From positions 1 to 64,000 of the forward strand of contig CAMKSE010000014.1 of assembly GCA_946415365.1 (NCBI GenBank): DNA of 64,000 nucleotides, read 5' to 3'. The stretch comes from an uncultured Prevotellaceae bacterium (GTDB lineage Bacteria; Bacteroidota; Bacteroidia; Bacteroidales; Bacteroidaceae). Each line of letters begins with the position of its first letter. Within the stretch, counting starts at the first letter, position 1. The notes under the pieces were generated by a model. That model saw nothing but the letters and a program-made list of their open reading frames with translations, made no database searches and was not told where the DNA came from. The position numbers and the translations under genes are program-made. Shown here piece by piece: positions 62,174 through 64,000 of the stretch.

Positions 62174-62870
62174 CGAAATACTCCTGAATATATATACATT
62201 TTTAAATATTAAAATTGCTTAAAAACTGCATAAATATTCTATCGTTCACTTATGATAGTATATTAGTGCACGATAATTAATCTCTTTTTCGTGAGCCGCC
62301 TCAGACAAAGGTTTTTCATCATCCATATTTTTACATTATCCCTACGGGATAATACTATCATTGCAAACAGTCAGAACGGGCAAAACGCCTTTCATCTGAG
62401 TCTGTGTTTTATCATTCATTCAGGATTGGTCTTTCGTGCTGATTTCAAGGTCTTTCCGTATATCATTACATAACATTACACTTTTTCTTACAAAATGAAT
62501 GAAATGAACGATATGAACGATATTTGATGTTTTCGGGGTCTCGCGTGATAAATGCGCGTGCGCGCGTGCGTGAATTCTGGTTCTTTCTCGCTCATGGGCG
62601 CGGGTGTACTGCTCATTGAATGGTGTCGCGTTTCGCTACGTCACTATATGCGCTATGCGAAAATGCATACCGTCTGATTGAGCAATATGAAAAATCATAT
62701 CGGCTGTGGCGGTCGGGGGATTCCCTGAGCGTTCGGAAGATCTTCTGAACGGTATGCAGATTAGCATAGCGGGTTGAAAATCAGCCGAAGTGCTTTTTCC
62801 CACATCGGGTCAAAGTGCTTTTTCTCACTTTGGAAAGTTCTTCAATGGCTTAGAAGTGTAGAGAGACAAG
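62174..62870. other. Non-coding region between integrase and replication module
   Basis: No gene seen. It holds ATGAACGAT repeats (62493-62522), an alternating purine-pyrimidine stretch GCGCGTGCGCGCGTGCG (~62555), a near-perfect palindrome CGTTCGGAAGATCTTCTGAACG (~62730) and a CCGTCTGA octamer (62670). Position suits an origin or attachment site. Confidence 0.45.
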
Positions 62871-62871
62871 A

Positions 62872-62900
62872 AAGCCCCTCGGCATGATGTCGAAGGGCTT
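62872..62900 (-). terminator. Terminator of the integrase gene
   Basis: AAGCCCCTCG (62872-62881) pairs with CGAAGGGCTT (62891-62900) with one bulge; minus-strand tail TTCTTG. Confidence 0.65.
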
Positions 62901-62923
62901 GCTCCTGGTTCCTGTGCTTGGTC

Positions 62924-64000
62924 TTATGAATGTGCGGCCCTCATCTTCTCAAAAATACGGTCTGCCTGCTCGCTGACAGAGATCTTGATATATTCCTTAT
63001 AGACGGCCTCGTTTTTGTGGCCGGATATGCTCATAATCTCGCGGCTGTCGAGTAGCCCGGTCTTGTAAAGGTTGGTGATTCCTGATCTTCTGCCTGTATG
63101 ACTGCTTACAAGTTCCCACTTATGGCGCAACACCTCGCCCCTCTCATTGCGTTCATATAGAGGCTGGCCATTGTTCGCCTTGGCGTATTTAAGCATTTTA
63201 TTGTATATGAACTTCTCGCTACCAGTGGCAAAGGTGCCGCCAGCCTTCACAAAAGCCTCCATTTCGATGAATCGCAATTCCTTTAGTCGGCTCTTCTTGG
63301 TCAGCTTGCTGACAAACTTCTCATTCATAGAAGGGAGGGACTCGGCCAGTTTTTCCATGACGGCCTTTATATTCTTGTTGAATACCTCCTTAGTGTAATG
63401 GGGGAAGTTATAGTCGTACTTCTCGCAGATCTCCATGATCCTTTTGTCGAAGATGGGGACTTCCACATAAGTCCCGGTCTTCTTCTGTGTAAGACTCAGT
63501 ATTGAAGTGCCGCCTTCGGTCTTTCTGAAGTTGTCGCGGGTAAGGTTGGAGAAATCGCTGAAACGCTGACAGGTAAGACAGGCAATAACGAAAAGGTCTC
63601 TCACCTTCTCTGATATGCTGCCGCTTTTCAGTCCCATATTATAGAGCGCGTCGATCTCTTCGTCTGTGAGATAGATCTTCGTGGTGGCCTCTTCCTTGAC
63701 TGCAGGCTTCTTGTGCCACACCTTCAATGAAGTGGCGTTCCTGTTCACGCCCATTTCTGCGGCTATGCTGCAAAGACGCTGAAAACGTGCTATCATGCTG
63801 TTTACCGTTCCCAGCATATAGCCCTTACCCTCGATGAAAGAAACAAAGCGATCTGCAAAGGCCGTGTCGATGTCGTCAAATGCGGTTTCCTCCCTGCCTA
63901 TAAGGAAATCCTTCAGGTCGTGGAAGAAATAGATCATATTCGTAAGACTGCCAGCAGAGTAACGCCTTCCCCTGTTCCTGATGGATCCGTCCTGCATACC
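62924..64000 (-). CDS. Tyrosine recombinase/integrase (N-terminus beyond window)
   Basis: 358 residues visible, frame open at the right edge; the ATG at 63997 is probably internal. SAM-like core-binding domain (YFFHDLKDFLIGREETAFDD), then catalytic domain: CLTCQRFSDFSNLTRDNFRK with the first Arg, TQKKTGTYVEVP with Lys, SSHTGRRSGITNLYKTGLLD with H-x-x-R, and SGHKNEAVYKEYIK with His and nucleophile Tyr. It integrates and excises the element. Minus strand, ends at a terminator. Confidence 0.9.
   Translation of the reverse strand, partial: GMQDGSIRNRGRRYSAGSLTNMIYFFHDLKDFLIGREETAFDDIDTAFADRFVSFIEGKGYMLGTVNSMIARFQRLCSIAAEMGVNRNATSLKVWHKKPAVKEEATTKIYLTDEEIDALYNMGLKSGSISEKVRDLFVIACLTCQRFSDFSNLTRDNFRKTEGGTSILSLTQKKTGTYVEVPIFDKRIMEICEKYDYNFPHYTKEVFNKNIKAVMEKLAESLPSMNEKFVSKLTKKSRLKELRFIEMEAFVKAGGTFATGSEKFIYNKMLKYAKANNGQPLYERNERGEVLRHKWELVSSHTGRRSGITNLYKTGLLDSREIMSISGHKNEAVYKEYIKISVSEQADRIFEKMRAAHS

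Overview
The window is a chromosomal segment of a Bacteroidales bacterium, most likely a Prevotella/Segatella-type gut or rumen species. This is inferred from many start regions carrying the Bacteroidetes promoter core TAnnTTTG (often with TTTG 19-20 bp upstream), nearly absent Shine-Dalgarno sequences, two SusC/SusD pairs, a hybrid two-component regulator, and families largely confined to this phylum (DUF6078, DUF4861, RyR/TIR gene sets). No rRNA, tRNA or CRISPR array was seen.

Layout. 1-5.9 kb is accessory DNA: the end of a VapE/DUF3874-type gene with repeats behind it, a DUF6078 gene, two small secreted proteins (one made of 25-residue repeats), an AbiEi/AbiEii toxin-antitoxin pair, a short divergent transcript unit with its own promoter and terminator, and a DUF3825 gene split by a frameshift. 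6.0-11.5 kb holds the most striking set: four tightly packed co-directional genes encoding TIR-vWA, RyR-domain, TIR-transmembrane and WYL proteins, read here as an NAD/nucleotide-centred conflict (defence) operon. 11.5-17.6 kb carries a second leader of the same design, an acidic repeat protein, three small unknown proteins, a Pif1-like helicase with a TPR-like tail, unknown proteins, and a Schlafen/AlbA_2 pseudogene between two copies of a 75-bp promoter repeat. 17.6-21.1 kb is core-like: dnaB, an FtsZ paralogue, and a coupled gene paralogous to one 5 kb upstream.

21.2-45.1 kb is one polysaccharide utilization locus. A hybrid two-component sensor/regulator, SusC and SusD lie on the plus strand. 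Facing them is a minus-strand run of GH43, SusC, SusD, GH105, heparinase II/III-like, DUF4861, GH35 and DUF2264 (GH154-like), several with ATGA overlaps. The exo-beta-1,3-galactanase signature in GH43, with GH35 and the uronate enzymes, points to type II arabinogalactan (arabinogalactan protein). The GH43 gene carries a frameshift in a 7-base homopolymer. The minus-strand SusC and GH43 promoters share a 36-bp operator-like element at the same distance from the -7 box. cysK follows at 45.3-46.2 kb.

46.3-64 kb is a phage-related integrated element. It has a repressor with a divergent operator region, a plus-strand block of small unknown genes, and a minus-strand set: tyrosine integrase (cut by the window edge), two small HTH proteins, a DUF6291-like protein, a DnaB-type helicase, a Cys-rich peptide, a probable tail chaperone, a 1538-residue tape measure protein and two neck/tail-completion-like proteins. 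A serine recombinase is inserted between modules and a KilA-N gene is decayed. Terminase, portal, major capsid and major tail genes are not visible, so this is a rearranged prophage, a satellite, or an element that continues past the right edge.
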